Origin: an uncultured Muribaculaceae bacterium | GTDB lineage: Bacteria; Bacteroidota; Bacteroidia; Bacteroidales; Muribaculaceae | NCBI GenBank assembly: GCA_944320595.1 | Contig: CALUIB010000001.1 | Span: 62,001 to 126,000, forward strand | DNA: 64,000 nt | Direction: 5' to 3' | In this document: positions 45,066 through 54,542 of the stretch, piece by piece | Layout of the letters: every line of letters starts with the position of its first letter | How positions within the stretch are numbered: position 1 is the stretch's first letter | Translations under genes and position numbers: made by a program | The notes under the pieces: generated by a model | The model's input: only the letters and a program-made list of their open reading frames with translations | What the model was told of the DNA's origin: nothing | Database searches by the model: none

Positions 45066-46232
45066 TCAGTATTCAAAAGTGCCGTATTCGCTCATTATCG
45101 TCAAGCGGTTTTCGGGTGCTTCTTCCACTCGGCCCACCACTTGGGCATTGATGTTGAAACTTCGCGAAATTTCAATGACGGCATCGGCATCTTCGGGAGC
45201 AACGTATAGTTCCATGCGGTGCCCCATGTTGAATACTTTGTACATCTCTTTCCAGTCGGTACCTGATTGTTCTTGTATCAACTTGAACAGCGGCGGAACC
45301 GGGAACAGGTTGTCTTTTATGACGTGCTTGCCATTGACGAAGTGCATAACCTTGGTTTGTGCGCCGCCCGAGCAGTGTACCATGCCGTGTATGCGTGGGC
45401 GCATGGCATCGAGCACTTTTTTTATTACAGGTGCGTAGGTGCGAGTAGGGGAGAGTACCAAGCGACCGGCATCGACAGGAACGCCAGGTACGGCATCGGT
45501 GAGGCCAATCTTGCCTGAGTAAACAAGTTCAGATGGAACGCTGTGGTCGTATGTCTCGGGGTATTTCTCTGCCACGGCCTTGCAGAACACGTCGTGGCGT
45601 GCCGAAGTGAGGCCGTTGCTGCCCATGCCACCGTTGTATTGTTTCTCGTATGTTGCCTGCCCCGAAGATGAAAGACCCACAATCACATCGCCTGCGGCTA
45701 TGTTGGCATTGTCGATGACATCGCTGCGACGCATACGGCAGGTTACTGTGCTATCGACGATGATTGTACGCACAAGGTCGCCAACGTCGGCAGTCTCGCC
45801 GCCTGTTGATATGATGTTTACACCCAGTTCGCGCAGTTCTTTCAATAATTCTTCGGTGCCGTTTATAATTGCTGCAATCACTTCGCCCGGTATGAGCATC
45901 TTGTTGCGCCCGATGGTGGATGAAAGCAAAATATTGTCGGTGGCTCCTACGCAAAGCAGGTCGTCGATGTTCATAATCAGTGCGTCTTGCGCAATGCCTT
46001 TCCACACGCTTAGGTCGCCCGTTTCACGCCAATAGGCGTATGCCAGCGACGACTTTGTTCCGGCACCGTCGGCATGCATGATGTTGCAATATTGAGGGTC
46101 TCCGCCCAGCAGGTCGGGGATTATTTTGCAGAATGCCCGAGGGTACAATCCTTTATCGACATTTTTGATGGCGTTGTGTACATCTTCTTTCGATGCCGAC
46201 ACGCCGCGCAGGTCATATCGTTGGTTGCTCAT
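45066..46232 (-). CDS. purM: phosphoribosylformylglycinamidine cyclo-ligase (AIR synthetase)
   Basis: 388 residues, somewhat longer than the E. coli enzyme (345), as is usual in Bacteroidetes. Motifs are YCNIMHADGAGTKSSLAY, ALIMNIDDLLCVGATD, ISTGGETADVGDLV, VGLSSSGQATYE and MVHCSGGAQTKVMHF. Fifth step of purine synthesis. The unusual length and ligand loops leave some room for an AIR-synthase-related enzyme. Lies 21 bases after cdsA. Confidence 0.9.
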   Translation of the reverse strand: MSNQRYDLRGVSASKEDVHNAIKNVDKGLYPRAFCKIIPDLLGGDPQYCNIMHADGAGTKSSLAYAYWRETGDLSVWKGIAQDALIMNIDDLLCVGATDNILLSSTIGRNKMLIPGEVIAAIINGTEELLKELRELGVNIISTGGETADVGDLVRTIIVDSTVTCRMRRSDVIDNANIAAGDVIVGLSSSGQATYEKQYNGGMGSNGLTSARHDVFCKAVAEKYPETYDHSVPSELVYSGKIGLTDAVPGVPVDAGRLVLSPTRTYAPVIKKVLDAMRPRIHGMVHCSGGAQTKVMHFVNGKHVIKDNLFPVPPLFKLIQEQSGTDWKEMYKVFNMGHRMELYVAPEDADAVIEISRSFNINAQVVGRVEEAPENRLTIMSEYGTFEY

Positions 46233-46253
46233 AGCAAATAATATATGTGTGTA

Positions 46254-47087
46254 TTAAAATAGTTCAATCAATATAAAGAATATGACGCTTGTGGGAGACA
46301 CGAGCAGCAGGCTGTCGATGCGGTCAAGTATCCCGCCGTGGCCTGGAATCAGATGCCCGGAGTCTTTTACTTTCAGTGTGCGTTTTAGCAACGATTCCAC
46401 AAGGTCGCCCCAAGTGGAGAATATCGACACGCATACTCCGAGCAATATCCATTCGGTGGGCTTCAAATTGCCAAACGTGCTGCCGCAGAAGTAGAATACG
46501 ACTCCGGCAATGATGCAGAACGCCATTCCGCCCCAAAATCCTTCCCATGATTTCTTTGGTGAAATGCGTTCAAACAAGCGGTGCCGCCCCAGCAGGCTTC
46601 CCACGCAGAATGCGCCGGTGTCGTTGAGCCATATTAGGATGAAAATGGCAAGCAGTGCGCCCTTGTCGTGCAAAATGTTGAGCAGCGACAACGGCAATGC
46701 CACATATATTTGTGTGAGTGCCGAGTCGGCCAGCGATTGCAGCGCATTGTCGCTTTTCATGTAAAGCTGCAATATCATGCGCAATGCAAAGTAGGCCAAA
46801 TACACTGCGATTGCCACTTGCGGCATGATGCTTGACGGTTGGAATACCAGTCCGTGGAATATGGCGAAGAGGGACAAACCGCCAACGCAGTCAAGGGCTA
46901 TGGCAATACGCTTATTGGCAATAACGGCAGCCTTGTTATCGACTAAGTGGTGTAATTCGACAGTGCCAAGCACAATAAATAGTGCAAATAGGCCAATAAA
47001 CATATATGGCGAGGGCAGTAGCAGTGCGGCCACGATAAGTGCCACGTAGATGCTTCCCGACAGTGCCCGTGTAAATATATTTTTCAC
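46254..47087 (-). CDS. cdsA: phosphatidate cytidylyltransferase
   Basis: 277 residues from a GTG at 47087; about eight membrane helices. The family signature is near the C-terminus (STWGDLVESLLKRTLKVKDSGHLIPGHGGILDRIDS), with RISPKKSWEGFWGG before it. It makes CDP-diacylglycerol for phospholipids. In-frame ATGs at 47129 and 47162 exist. A perfect promoter (47117-47147) overlaps the first and its transcript would begin downstream of both, and the protein from the GTG (VKNIFTRALSG) matches the usual CdsA N-terminus. Confidence 0.88.
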   Translation of the reverse strand: MKNIFTRALSGSIYVALIVAALLLPSPYMFIGLFALFIVLGTVELHHLVDNKAAVIANKRIAIALDCVGGLSLFAIFHGLVFQPSSIMPQVAIAVYLAYFALRMILQLYMKSDNALQSLADSALTQIYVALPLSLLNILHDKGALLAIFILIWLNDTGAFCVGSLLGRHRLFERISPKKSWEGFWGGMAFCIIAGVVFYFCGSTFGNLKPTEWILLGVCVSIFSTWGDLVESLLKRTLKVKDSGHLIPGHGGILDRIDSLLLVSPTSVIFFILIELF

Positions 47088-47116
47088 CGTTGCAGAGTAT
47101 TTTGTTATTTCAAAGG

Positions 47117-47147
47117 CAAAAGTAGCCATAATTCCCGTATGTTCAAA
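47117..47147 (-). promoter_or_regulatory. cdsA-purM-mltF promoter
   Basis: On the minus strand TTTG (47144-47147), 19 bases, TACTTTTG (47117-47124). Exact spacing and -7 consensus. It lies 30 bases before the GTG start and decides the start choice for cdsA. Confidence 0.75.
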
Positions 47148-47242
47148 ATTCCACAAGTGCATTGATACAGGAGGCGGTGGATTTTTTATGGGAAATATGT
47201 GCCGTGATTGGAAAGTATTTATTACTTTTGGAAAGTCGCAAA

Positions 47243-47289
47243 TGTTACAGTATTGTTACATGGGATAATGTAACTATGTATTAATTTTG
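47243..47289 (+). promoter_or_regulatory. Pho-box-like operator and -7 element of the two-component/Pit operon
   Basis: Two TGTTACA heptamers at 47243-47249 and 47254-47260 are separated by 4 bases, an 11-base period as in PhoB boxes. An inverted TGTAAC follows at 47269-47274, and TAATTTTG, a -7 element, at 47282-47289. There is no TTTG at the -33 position; the second heptamer sits there instead, as expected for activation by an OmpR/PhoB-type regulator. The first gene downstream encodes such a regulator. Confidence 0.6.
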
Positions 47290-47317
47290 CAGATTATAAA
47301 TAACTATAACATCTATT

Positions 47318-48007
47318 ATGGCTACAAAGAGCAAAATCCTTGTCGTTGATGACGAAGATACTATTTGTGAAGTATTGAAGCTGAACCTTGAAATTGCGGG
47401 TTACGACGTTGACACTGCCAATTCGGCCGAGGCTGCCATGAAGCTGCCACTTGCCAGCTACGACTTGTTTATCATTGATGTGATGATGGGCGAGATGAAT
47501 GGTTTTGACTTCGCCTCGAAAATCCGAGCTACTAATGAATTGAAAGACATACCCATAATAATATGCACGGCTAAGGACAGCGAGGAGGACTTGCTCGACG
47601 GGTTTAGCCGCGGTATCGACGATTATATAAAAAAGCCATTTTCGATACGTGAGCTGATAGTGCGCATAAAGAGTGTGCTGCGCCGGGTGAAAGGTGAAGG
47701 AATGGCCGATAGCCCATCGTCGCTTTCATGTAACACGCTTGTACTTGATGCCGACAAGAAACTGTGCACAATCGACGGCGAAGAGGTTCCACTGACAAAG
47801 AAAGAATTTGAGATATTGCGGTTGTTCCTGCAAAACAAGGGCCGCATATTCTCACGGGAGGAGATACTGGGCAATGTGTGGGAAGATGATGTGCTTGTGA
47901 TAGACCGCACCATTGATGTCAACATAAACCGCTTGAGGAAAAAACTAAGACAATATGGAAACAATATAATAACGAAACTTGGATATGGATACGGGTTTAA
48001 AGACTAA
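47318..48007 (+). CDS. OmpR/PhoB-type response regulator
   Basis: 229 residues. Receiver domain 1-120 with VVDDEDT acidic pair, phosphorylation site IIDVMM, ICTAKD and IKKPFS. Winged-helix DNA-binding domain at about 130-229 (LTKKEFEILRLFLQNKGRIFSREEIL, DRTIDVNINRLRKKL, TKLGYGYGF). It overlaps the kinase gene and is followed by a Pit-type phosphate transporter, so a phosphate-responsive (PhoB-like) role is likely but inferred. Confidence 0.88.
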   Translation: MATKSKILVVDDEDTICEVLKLNLEIAGYDVDTANSAEAAMKLPLASYDLFIIDVMMGEMNGFDFASKIRATNELKDIPIIICTAKDSEEDLLDGFSRGIDDYIKKPFSIRELIVRIKSVLRRVKGEGMADSPSSLSCNTLVLDADKKLCTIDGEEVPLTKKEFEILRLFLQNKGRIFSREEILGNVWEDDVLVIDRTIDVNINRLRKKLRQYGNNIITKLGYGYGFKD

Positions 48008-49436
48008 ATTTAATTATCAGACGAGGCTTTTTTTCCTTATCATCGTGTTCACGTGGATTTTGACCTTTGCTTTCTTCACGCTGCAATATACGCGCGAGAA
48101 GGAGTATAAGGTTGATACGCTGAATACCGAATTGCAGATGATGAACCTGAAGATATTGTATAATATCGAAAGCCATGGGTATCACATCGATGAAGATTTC
48201 ATAAACGATATTTCGGCACTCGACTCGGTGCGTGTGACTGTGATAGGCTTGGACGGGGATGTGAAGTATGATAATTCGCATGACGGGTCGGCCATGGAAA
48301 ACCATATAGGGCGAATGGAAATACGAGAAGCCCTCGACAAGGGGGAAGGTTACACTATAAGGCGACGTTCGGAAACCGACCGCAACGAGTATTTTTATTC
48401 GGCCACTCGCGGCGACTCGTTGGTGGTGCGCACGGCGTTGCCTTACAGCAAGGCTCTTGCCGATTATTTCCAAGTTGATTCGGTGTATATGTGGGTGATA
48501 ATACTGATAGCAATGATTGTGAGCATTATCGCTTATTTTGCCACACGCCGTCTGGGTCAAAGCATACAAAACCTAAGTGACTTTGCCACTCAGGCCGAGC
48601 AGGGCAACATTCTCACCTACGACACATCGAGTTTCCCTCAAGACGAGCTCGGCGAAATATCAAAACAGATAATAAGCCTGTACAAGAAACTGAAACAGAC
48701 CATACAGGAACGTGACAAGAACCTGCGCAATGCCATATTTGAGGAGCAGGAGAAGGTGCGCATAAAGCAACAGCTTACCAGCAACATTAATCATGAGATA
48801 AAGACTCCTGTGCACGCAATTCAAGCGTGTCTAGAAACGGTGGTAAACAACCGCGACAGTTTCGACAAGGAAACTATAATGTCGCTTATCGACAAGGCTT
48901 ATCAAAATGTGCAGCGGCTATGTTCGTTGCTGCATGACATTTCGGTTATAACTCGCATCACCGAAGCTGGAGATCAAATAAAGAAGTCTGACGTGAATAT
49001 TAATGAAGTGCTTGCCACCGTGACTGGCGACGTGGCGCAATTCCCGCCCGAAAAGCAGATGCGGGTCAACATCAATGTGCCGGATGGAATGGTGGTGCAG
49101 GGCAATGATACACTTATCGAGGCCATATTCCATAACCTGCTAATCAATGCGCTTTCATATTCGGGAGGGCGCGACATATTCATCGACATGGTGGAGGAGA
49201 CCCCCGAATATTACAAGTTCCGTTTTGCCGACAATGGCGTGGGTGTGGCTTCCGAGCATTTGAGCCACTTGTTCGAGCGTTTCTACCGTGTTGACGAAGG
49301 CCGTTCGCGCAAGTTGGGTGGCACAGGGCTCGGGCTGGCAATAGTGAAAAATGCCATATTGTTCCACCACGGCACAGTGACGGTGCGCAATCGTCCCACT
49401 GGCGGCCTTGAATTTACGTTTACTATCCATAAATAA
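47979..49436 (+). CDS. sensor histidine kinase paired with the upstream regulator
   Basis: 485 residues (or 483 from the second ATG). Two membrane helices at about 15-38 and 170-190 flank an extracytoplasmic sensor of about 130 residues with a PhoR/PAS-like look (SVRVTVIGLDGDVKYDN). A HAMP-like linker, the phosphoacceptor histidine in SNINHEIKTPVHAI and the ATPase (HNLLINALSYSGG, FADNGVGV, GGTGLGLAIVKN) follow. It overlaps the regulator by 29 bases; the phosphate transporter starts 27 bases downstream. Confidence 0.9.
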   Translation: MDMDTGLKTKFNYQTRLFFLIIVFTWILTFAFFTLQYTREKEYKVDTLNTELQMMNLKILYNIESHGYHIDEDFINDISALDSVRVTVIGLDGDVKYDNSHDGSAMENHIGRMEIREALDKGEGYTIRRRSETDRNEYFYSATRGDSLVVRTALPYSKALADYFQVDSVYMWVIILIAMIVSIIAYFATRRLGQSIQNLSDFATQAEQGNILTYDTSSFPQDELGEISKQIISLYKKLKQTIQERDKNLRNAIFEEQEKVRIKQQLTSNINHEIKTPVHAIQACLETVVNNRDSFDKETIMSLIDKAYQNVQRLCSLLHDISVITRITEAGDQIKKSDVNINEVLATVTGDVAQFPPEKQMRVNINVPDGMVVQGNDTLIEAIFHNLLINALSYSGGRDIFIDMVEETPEYYKFRFADNGVGVASEHLSHLFERFYRVDEGRSRKLGGTGLGLAIVKNAILFHHGTVTVRNRPTGGLEFTFTIHK

Positions 49437-49463
49437 GATAACAAAAATATTTAGAACATAATT

Positions 49464-51722
49464 ATGAGTCCTATTTTTACAGTAATCATCATTGTATTGG
49501 CGCTGCTTGCCATCTTAGATTTGATAGTGGGCGTTTCAAATGATGCGGTCAACTTCCTGAACTCGGCTTTGGGTGCTAAAGTGGCCCCGATGAAAGTCAT
49601 CTTAGCTGTGGCATCGGTGGGTATATTGATTGGAGTTATAACATCAAACGGCATGATGGAGGTGGCACGTAGCGGTGTCATCCATCCGGAAATGTTTACA
49701 TTCCATGAAATAATGTTCTTGTTTGCCGGTGTGATGCTCACCGATGTGATACTGCTTAACACGTTCAACTCGCTTGGCTTGCCCACATCGACCACGGTGT
49801 CGCTTATATCGGAGTTGCTTGGTAGCGCAGTCGCAGTAGCGTCGTTTAAGATTTTTGCCGACCCTGACCTCAGCATTTCCGACCTGGGTACGTTTATCAA
49901 TAGCGGCAAGGCGCTTGTGATAATATCGGGTATATTGTTGTCGGTGGTGATAGCATTCACGGTGGGTTCCATCATAATGTACTTCAGCCGCATATTGTTC
50001 ACATTCCGTTACGCTAAGGCTTTGAAACGGTATGGCGCAGTGTGGTGCGGCATATCGATTGTGGGGATTTTGTATTTTGCCATATTCCAGGGCATGAAAA
50101 GCTCGGGGCTGTTCTCGGCCGATGTGCTTAATTACATAAACCATCACATTGTGATAGTATTGTTGGGTGTTTGGGTTGTTTCATCTATAGTGATGTGGGT
50201 GCTGCAAATGCTGAAGGTTGATATAATGAAAATAACAATCTTGGCAGGTACCATGGCCTTGGCCTTGGCGTTTGCTGGTAACGACCTTGTGAATTTCATC
50301 GGTGTTCCGCTTGCAGGCCTTGACTCTTACATGATGGCTCTCAACAACGGAGGCAACGAACAAATGTTGATGGGCGACCTTGCTAAGCCGGCGCAGGCCA
50401 ATATATGGTTCCTGGTAATTTCGGGCTTGGTGATGATACTGACGCTGTTCTTTTCGCGGTCGGCCATGCGTGTTGCCGAGACCCAGCTCAACCTTTCGTC
50501 GCAGCACGATGAAGAGGAACGGTTTGGCTCATCGCCGGCATCGCGTTCGCTTGTTCGCACGGCACTTGCACTTAACAATTTCTACAAGCGTATTATGCCC
50601 GAGGCATTGCTTGAACGCATTAACAAGCGTTTCACACCGTTGTCGGAGGAGGAACGTGGGTCGGCTTCATACGACCATATTCGTGCCGTTGTGAACCTGA
50701 CTGCTGCTGCTATCCTTATATGTATAGGCACATCGTTCAAGTTGCCGCTTTCTACAACTTACGTAGTGTTCATGGTTGCCATGGGTTCTTCGCTTGCCGA
50801 CCGAGCCTGGGGGCGCGACAGTGCAGTTTATCGCATTACCGGTGTTATGGTGGTGATTTCGGGTTGGTTCTTGACAGCCGTGGTGGGATTTACTCTATCG
50901 TTCATAATTGGGTTCTTCCTGATGTGGGGCGACTGGATTGCATTTGTGATAATTCTCATCTTGTGCGGTTATGCCCTGTGCCACAACCTTATCTTCAAGT
51001 CGAAAAAGAAAGATGCCGAAGAAGTTGAAAAACTCAAGATTACTGGAGATGCCAAGGCCGAGGATGTGCTTTATTCGTGTACCGAGACAGTCGTGGAGAC
51101 TATGGAAGATGTATCATCGATATATAACCACATGCTTGTGGCTCTCTATACCGAGAACCGCAAGGTGCTGAAAGAGGCTGTTGCACAGTCGGAGATGATG
51201 TATAAGGAGGCCAACAAACGCAAATATAATATGTCGGCCACGCTTAAGCACTTGCAGGAGCAGAATATCGAAACTGGCTACTTCTATGTGCAAGTGGTGG
51301 ATTACCTGTGCGAGGTGTCGAAAGCATTGCTGCACTGCACACGCCCTGCATACGAGCATATCAACAACAACCATAAGAGCCTGTCGGAGAGTCAAATTAT
51401 GGACTTGAAGACTATTAATGACGAGGTGGACAATATATTCGCATCGATAAACCAAATGCTGCGTGACAAAGATTTCACTGGCATCGATGACGTGATGACC
51501 ATGCGTGATGAACTGTTCACTACCATAGCAGAAAGCATTAAGAACCAGATACGCCGGTTGAAGAGTCAGGAGATGAGTACGCGCGCCAGCGAGCTTTACC
51601 TCAATATTCTGAATGAGACAAAGAACATGGTGCTTCAGTCGCGCAACTTGCTGAAGTCGCAGGCTTACTTCCTGAATAAAATCAATGACGAGCCTGTAGC
51701 AGCCGTGAAATCGGCAAATTAA
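49464..51722 (+). CDS. Pit-type inorganic phosphate transporter with C-terminal PhoU-like region
   Basis: 752 residues. Both Pit repeats are visible: VGVSNDAVNFLNSALG in the first helices and LAFAGNDLVNFIGVPLAG in the middle, with LPTSTTVSLIS and LPLSTTYVVFM as the paired substrate motifs. After the last membrane helix (about 500-520) comes a cytosolic helical region of some 220 residues resembling PhoU/DUF47 proteins. Imports phosphate with cations. Fusion of transport and regulatory-like parts plus the preceding two-component system suggest local control. Confidence 0.9.
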   Translation: MSPIFTVIIIVLALLAILDLIVGVSNDAVNFLNSALGAKVAPMKVILAVASVGILIGVITSNGMMEVARSGVIHPEMFTFHEIMFLFAGVMLTDVILLNTFNSLGLPTSTTVSLISELLGSAVAVASFKIFADPDLSISDLGTFINSGKALVIISGILLSVVIAFTVGSIIMYFSRILFTFRYAKALKRYGAVWCGISIVGILYFAIFQGMKSSGLFSADVLNYINHHIVIVLLGVWVVSSIVMWVLQMLKVDIMKITILAGTMALALAFAGNDLVNFIGVPLAGLDSYMMALNNGGNEQMLMGDLAKPAQANIWFLVISGLVMILTLFFSRSAMRVAETQLNLSSQHDEEERFGSSPASRSLVRTALALNNFYKRIMPEALLERINKRFTPLSEEERGSASYDHIRAVVNLTAAAILICIGTSFKLPLSTTYVVFMVAMGSSLADRAWGRDSAVYRITGVMVVISGWFLTAVVGFTLSFIIGFFLMWGDWIAFVIILILCGYALCHNLIFKSKKKDAEEVEKLKITGDAKAEDVLYSCTETVVETMEDVSSIYNHMLVALYTENRKVLKEAVAQSEMMYKEANKRKYNMSATLKHLQEQNIETGYFYVQVVDYLCEVSKALLHCTRPAYEHINNNHKSLSESQIMDLKTINDEVDNIFASINQMLRDKDFTGIDDVMTMRDELFTTIAESIKNQIRRLKSQEMSTRASELYLNILNETKNMVLQSRNLLKSQAYFLNKINDEPVAAVKSAN

Positions 51723-51743
51723 TCTATACACAATAAGAAACAG

Positions 51744-51797
51744 TACCGGCTGCGATGATTGGAAGAAACCAATATCGCAGCCGGTATTGTATTTTTA
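51744..51797 (+). terminator. intrinsic terminator of the two-component/Pit operon
   Basis: TACCGGCTGCGATGATTGG (from 51744) pairs with CCAATATCGCAGCCGGTA (ending 51786), with one bulge, and TTGTATTTTTAT follows. It also separates the convergent PhnP-like gene. Confidence 0.8.
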
Positions 51798-51821
51798 TCT
51801 TTTGTAGTGTGTGTTTGCTTT

Positions 51822-52580
51822 TCAGATGGCGATGATTTGTCCGTCGTGGGCAAATTCAACGCCACTTGGCAGCAGCTGCGAGGCTATGCTTTCTTTGCCC
51901 ATGTCGTGGCTCATGTGTATGAGATATGCCCGTGAGGGGGTTATCCGTTTTATCACTTCGAGCGTTTCGGCGAGCGACATGTGTGAAATGTGCTCGTTTA
52001 TGCGCAGCGAGTTTATTATCAGTGTGCCGATTCCTTGAAGGGTGGTGATTACATTGTCATCGAGATGCTTGGCATCGGTTATGTATGCCATATTGCCGAT
52101 TTTAAATCCTGTTATCAGCAGTCGGTAATGCCACACGGGCAACGGCTCAATCAGGGTGTTTCCGATGCAGAACGGAACGTCCGCAATGGGTATCATGTCG
52201 AATGTTGGTACACCAGGATAAGGGTGTGGCACGAAACAGTAAGGCAGGCGCACACGTATGTCATGCAACACGTCTTCGCGGGCATAGATTGGAAATTTAC
52301 GGTGGAAACAGTAAGGGCGCAAATCATCAATACCGCCCACATGGTCGTAGTGGCTATGGGTTACGAGCAGTGCACAGGGGTTGTGGTGCTTTGCCCGTAA
52401 TATTTGGGTGCGGAAGTCGGGGCCGCAGTCGATAAGGATGTCATGGTCGTCATCGGTGTGTACTATGGCCGAAGTGCGCAGGCGCTTGTCGTGGGGATCG
52501 GCCGAAGTGCACACTTCGCAGCTGCACCCGATTTGTGGAATGCCGGTCGAAGTACCGGTTCCTAAAAATTCGATTTCCAT
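51822..52580 (-). CDS. metallo-beta-lactamase-fold hydrolase (PhnP-like)
   Basis: 252 residues. N-terminal MEIEFLGTGTSTGIPQIGCSC with a zinc-knuckle-like CSCEVC, the metal motif THSHYDHVGG, and further ligands in ITDAKHL and LIHMSHDM. The closest known type is PhnP (cyclic phosphodiesterase), here without phosphonate genes, so a general phosphodiesterase is as likely. Lies 22 bases after murB. Confidence 0.85.
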   Translation of the reverse strand: MEIEFLGTGTSTGIPQIGCSCEVCTSADPHDKRLRTSAIVHTDDDHDILIDCGPDFRTQILRAKHHNPCALLVTHSHYDHVGGIDDLRPYCFHRKFPIYAREDVLHDIRVRLPYCFVPHPYPGVPTFDMIPIADVPFCIGNTLIEPLPVWHYRLLITGFKIGNMAYITDAKHLDDNVITTLQGIGTLIINSLRINEHISHMSLAETLEVIKRITPSRAYLIHMSHDMGKESIASQLLPSGVEFAHDGQIIAI

Positions 52581-52602
52581 TATTTACACTATAATAATAT
52601 GG

Positions 52603-53610
52603 TTATATTATATTGGCCTCGGGGTGCAACTCTATGCCATATTTGTTCGAAACAGTGCTTATTATATGCTTGTAGAGTGCAACAACGTCGGCCGGTGTGG
52701 CGTTGCCTGTGTTGGCAATCACAAGGCATTGCTTGGGATATACGCAGGCTCCGCCTATTGAGAAACCTTTAAGGCCTGCGTTTTCTATCAACCATCCGGC
52801 AGGAACTTTCACCCGGCCTTCTCCGGCAGGGTAGTGCGGCACAAGTGGATAAGCGGCTTGCAGGGCTATGAATTGGTTTTCATCGATTATTGGGTTTTTG
52901 AAAAAACTGCCCACGCTGCCAGTTTCGGCCGGATTGGGCAACTTGCTATTTCGTACCGCAAGTATCGTTTCCCTGACGTGGTTTAGCGTTAGCATGGGAG
53001 TTGAGGCCATTTCCCTCAGAGGGCCGTATGTGAGTGTGAACCGTGGCGTTTTTGACAGCGTGTATTCTACCGAAGTCACAATGTAACGGTTGTAATATTC
53101 GTTTTTAAAGATGCTGTCGCGGTAGGCATATTGGCATTGAGGGTTGCTGAATATTTCCGTCTTGCCTGTATGCTTGTCGATGCAATGGACTTGCAATATG
53201 ATGTCGCACGCTTCGGTTCCATAGCTGCCTATGTTTTGTACTGCGCTTGCGCCCACTTCTCCGGGAATTCCCGACATATTCTCGGCTCCGTAATAATTGT
53301 GGGCGATGCAGTATTTCACAAAATCATCCCACACAATTCCAGCTCCAGCCTCTAAGGTTACCTTGTCGGCAGTTTCGTTAACGGTATTAATGAACTGAAT
53401 TTTGGAGTGCAATAGCATTCCATCGTAATCGCGAGTGAATACGAGGTTGCTTCCGCCGCCTATGTGCATCGAGCGGTTTTGCTTGTATTCGGGCGCATTG
53501 AGCACTTCGGCCAGTTCTTGTGTAGTCGAGTATTCGGCGAGGTATTTGCACCTCACGTCGAGGTGCATTGTTGTTATCTCTTTTAGTGGGTAATTCTCAA
53601 GTATTTCCAT
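52603..53610 (-). CDS. murB: UDP-N-acetylenolpyruvoylglucosamine reductase
   Basis: 335 residues, E. coli-like (type I) length. FAD-binding IGGGSNLVFTRDYDG, GAENMSGIPGEVGASAVQNIGSYG, the catalytic serine in GSVGSFFKNP, and a C-terminal glutamate in ELHPEANII. It reduces the enolpyruvyl group to UDP-MurNAc. It overlaps the lipoprotein gene upstream by one base. Confidence 0.96.
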   Translation of the reverse strand: MEILENYPLKEITTMHLDVRCKYLAEYSTTQELAEVLNAPEYKQNRSMHIGGGSNLVFTRDYDGMLLHSKIQFINTVNETADKVTLEAGAGIVWDDFVKYCIAHNYYGAENMSGIPGEVGASAVQNIGSYGTEACDIILQVHCIDKHTGKTEIFSNPQCQYAYRDSIFKNEYYNRYIVTSVEYTLSKTPRFTLTYGPLREMASTPMLTLNHVRETILAVRNSKLPNPAETGSVGSFFKNPIIDENQFIALQAAYPLVPHYPAGEGRVKVPAGWLIENAGLKGFSIGGACVYPKQCLVIANTGNATPADVVALYKHIISTVSNKYGIELHPEANII

Positions 53611-54542
53611 TATCGTCGGAATGTGGTTAATAATCCTTCTTCATCGAAAATCAGGTAGGTGCCATTGGAGTAGTACCAATATTCTCGCACACCGTTGTAA
53701 GTGGGTACTCGTTCAAGATTGTCGGGTGGACCAATCGACAGGCGGCATTCTTCCTTAGTCATGTATGTGGCTATTTGTCCGTTGATTATGCGTTGCCAGT
53801 TTTCATCGGAAATAGCAGGGTAGAGTTGCCGCAGGTCGGCGTCGGAGAACAAGTTGTCGAAACTGCGTTGCAAGTAGTTGTCGCGATAAGACATGAACAC
53901 GTATGCAGTGCGCCCGGCATCATTGAATTCTATTCTGAAAGGAAACACCTTGTCGCCCGGCAGCACGTCGGTTATGTTCACTTTCACGTATTTTCGGCCC
54001 CACGTCATTTCGCCGTTACTGTCATACCAGATTGACGTTTTTATGTATAGCGATTTCCCTCGCAATACGTCCTTTAGCCGTTCCACTTCATCGAGATCGA
54101 CAAGGAATGGAACTTCGAGCCGGCTTGAATGACGGCGAGTTATGTCGTCCATGGTGCGGTTGGTGTTGTATTGCAGCCCGGTGGTTCCGTATTTGAAATG
54201 CAGGTTGACCACAGGCCGCCCGTCGATTGATATACCTATGGTGTATCCGTCGTAGGATATTTCTTTCCCTTCGAGTGTTAAGGTGTCGGCATTGAATTGC
54301 GGCGACGGAGAAAATATGTAGCGGATATTGTTGTCGGTTACGAAAAACCGTTTGCCCATATTCCAATCGGGAAATGTGTCGAGCTTTATTTCTATTGTCT
54401 GGGTTGTTTTGCCTGCGTTGCCCGAATAGGCTCGTTCCACGTCTTTTTGTGTAATTGCCTTGGTGCTCTCTACCCCGGTAAAGCACCCTTCGAGCGAAAG
54501 CAGCATGGCAATGCAGCATATAAAGTACAGTACCTTTCTCAT
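53610..54542 (-). CDS. lipoprotein of unknown function
   Basis: 310 residues. Lipoprotein signal with lipobox LEGC (cysteine at about 20). The middle is beta-rich (FSPSPQFNADTLTLEGKEI, KYVKVNITDVLPGDKVFPFRIEF). The C-terminal 75 residues (YMTKEECRLSIGPPDNLERVPTYNGVREYWYYSNGTYLIFDEEGLL) resemble SmpA/BamE-type outer-membrane assembly lipoproteins, but only loosely. Translationally linked to murB. Its promoter -7 element (TAAATTTG read on the minus strand) is at 54576-54583. Confidence 0.75.
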   Translation of the reverse strand: MRKVLYFICCIAMLLSLEGCFTGVESTKAITQKDVERAYSGNAGKTTQTIEIKLDTFPDWNMGKRFFVTDNNIRYIFSPSPQFNADTLTLEGKEISYDGYTIGISIDGRPVVNLHFKYGTTGLQYNTNRTMDDITRRHSSRLEVPFLVDLDEVERLKDVLRGKSLYIKTSIWYDSNGEMTWGRKYVKVNITDVLPGDKVFPFRIEFNDAGRTAYVFMSYRDNYLQRSFDNLFSDADLRQLYPAISDENWQRIINGQIATYMTKEECRLSIGPPDNLERVPTYNGVREYWYYSNGTYLIFDEEGLLTTFRR

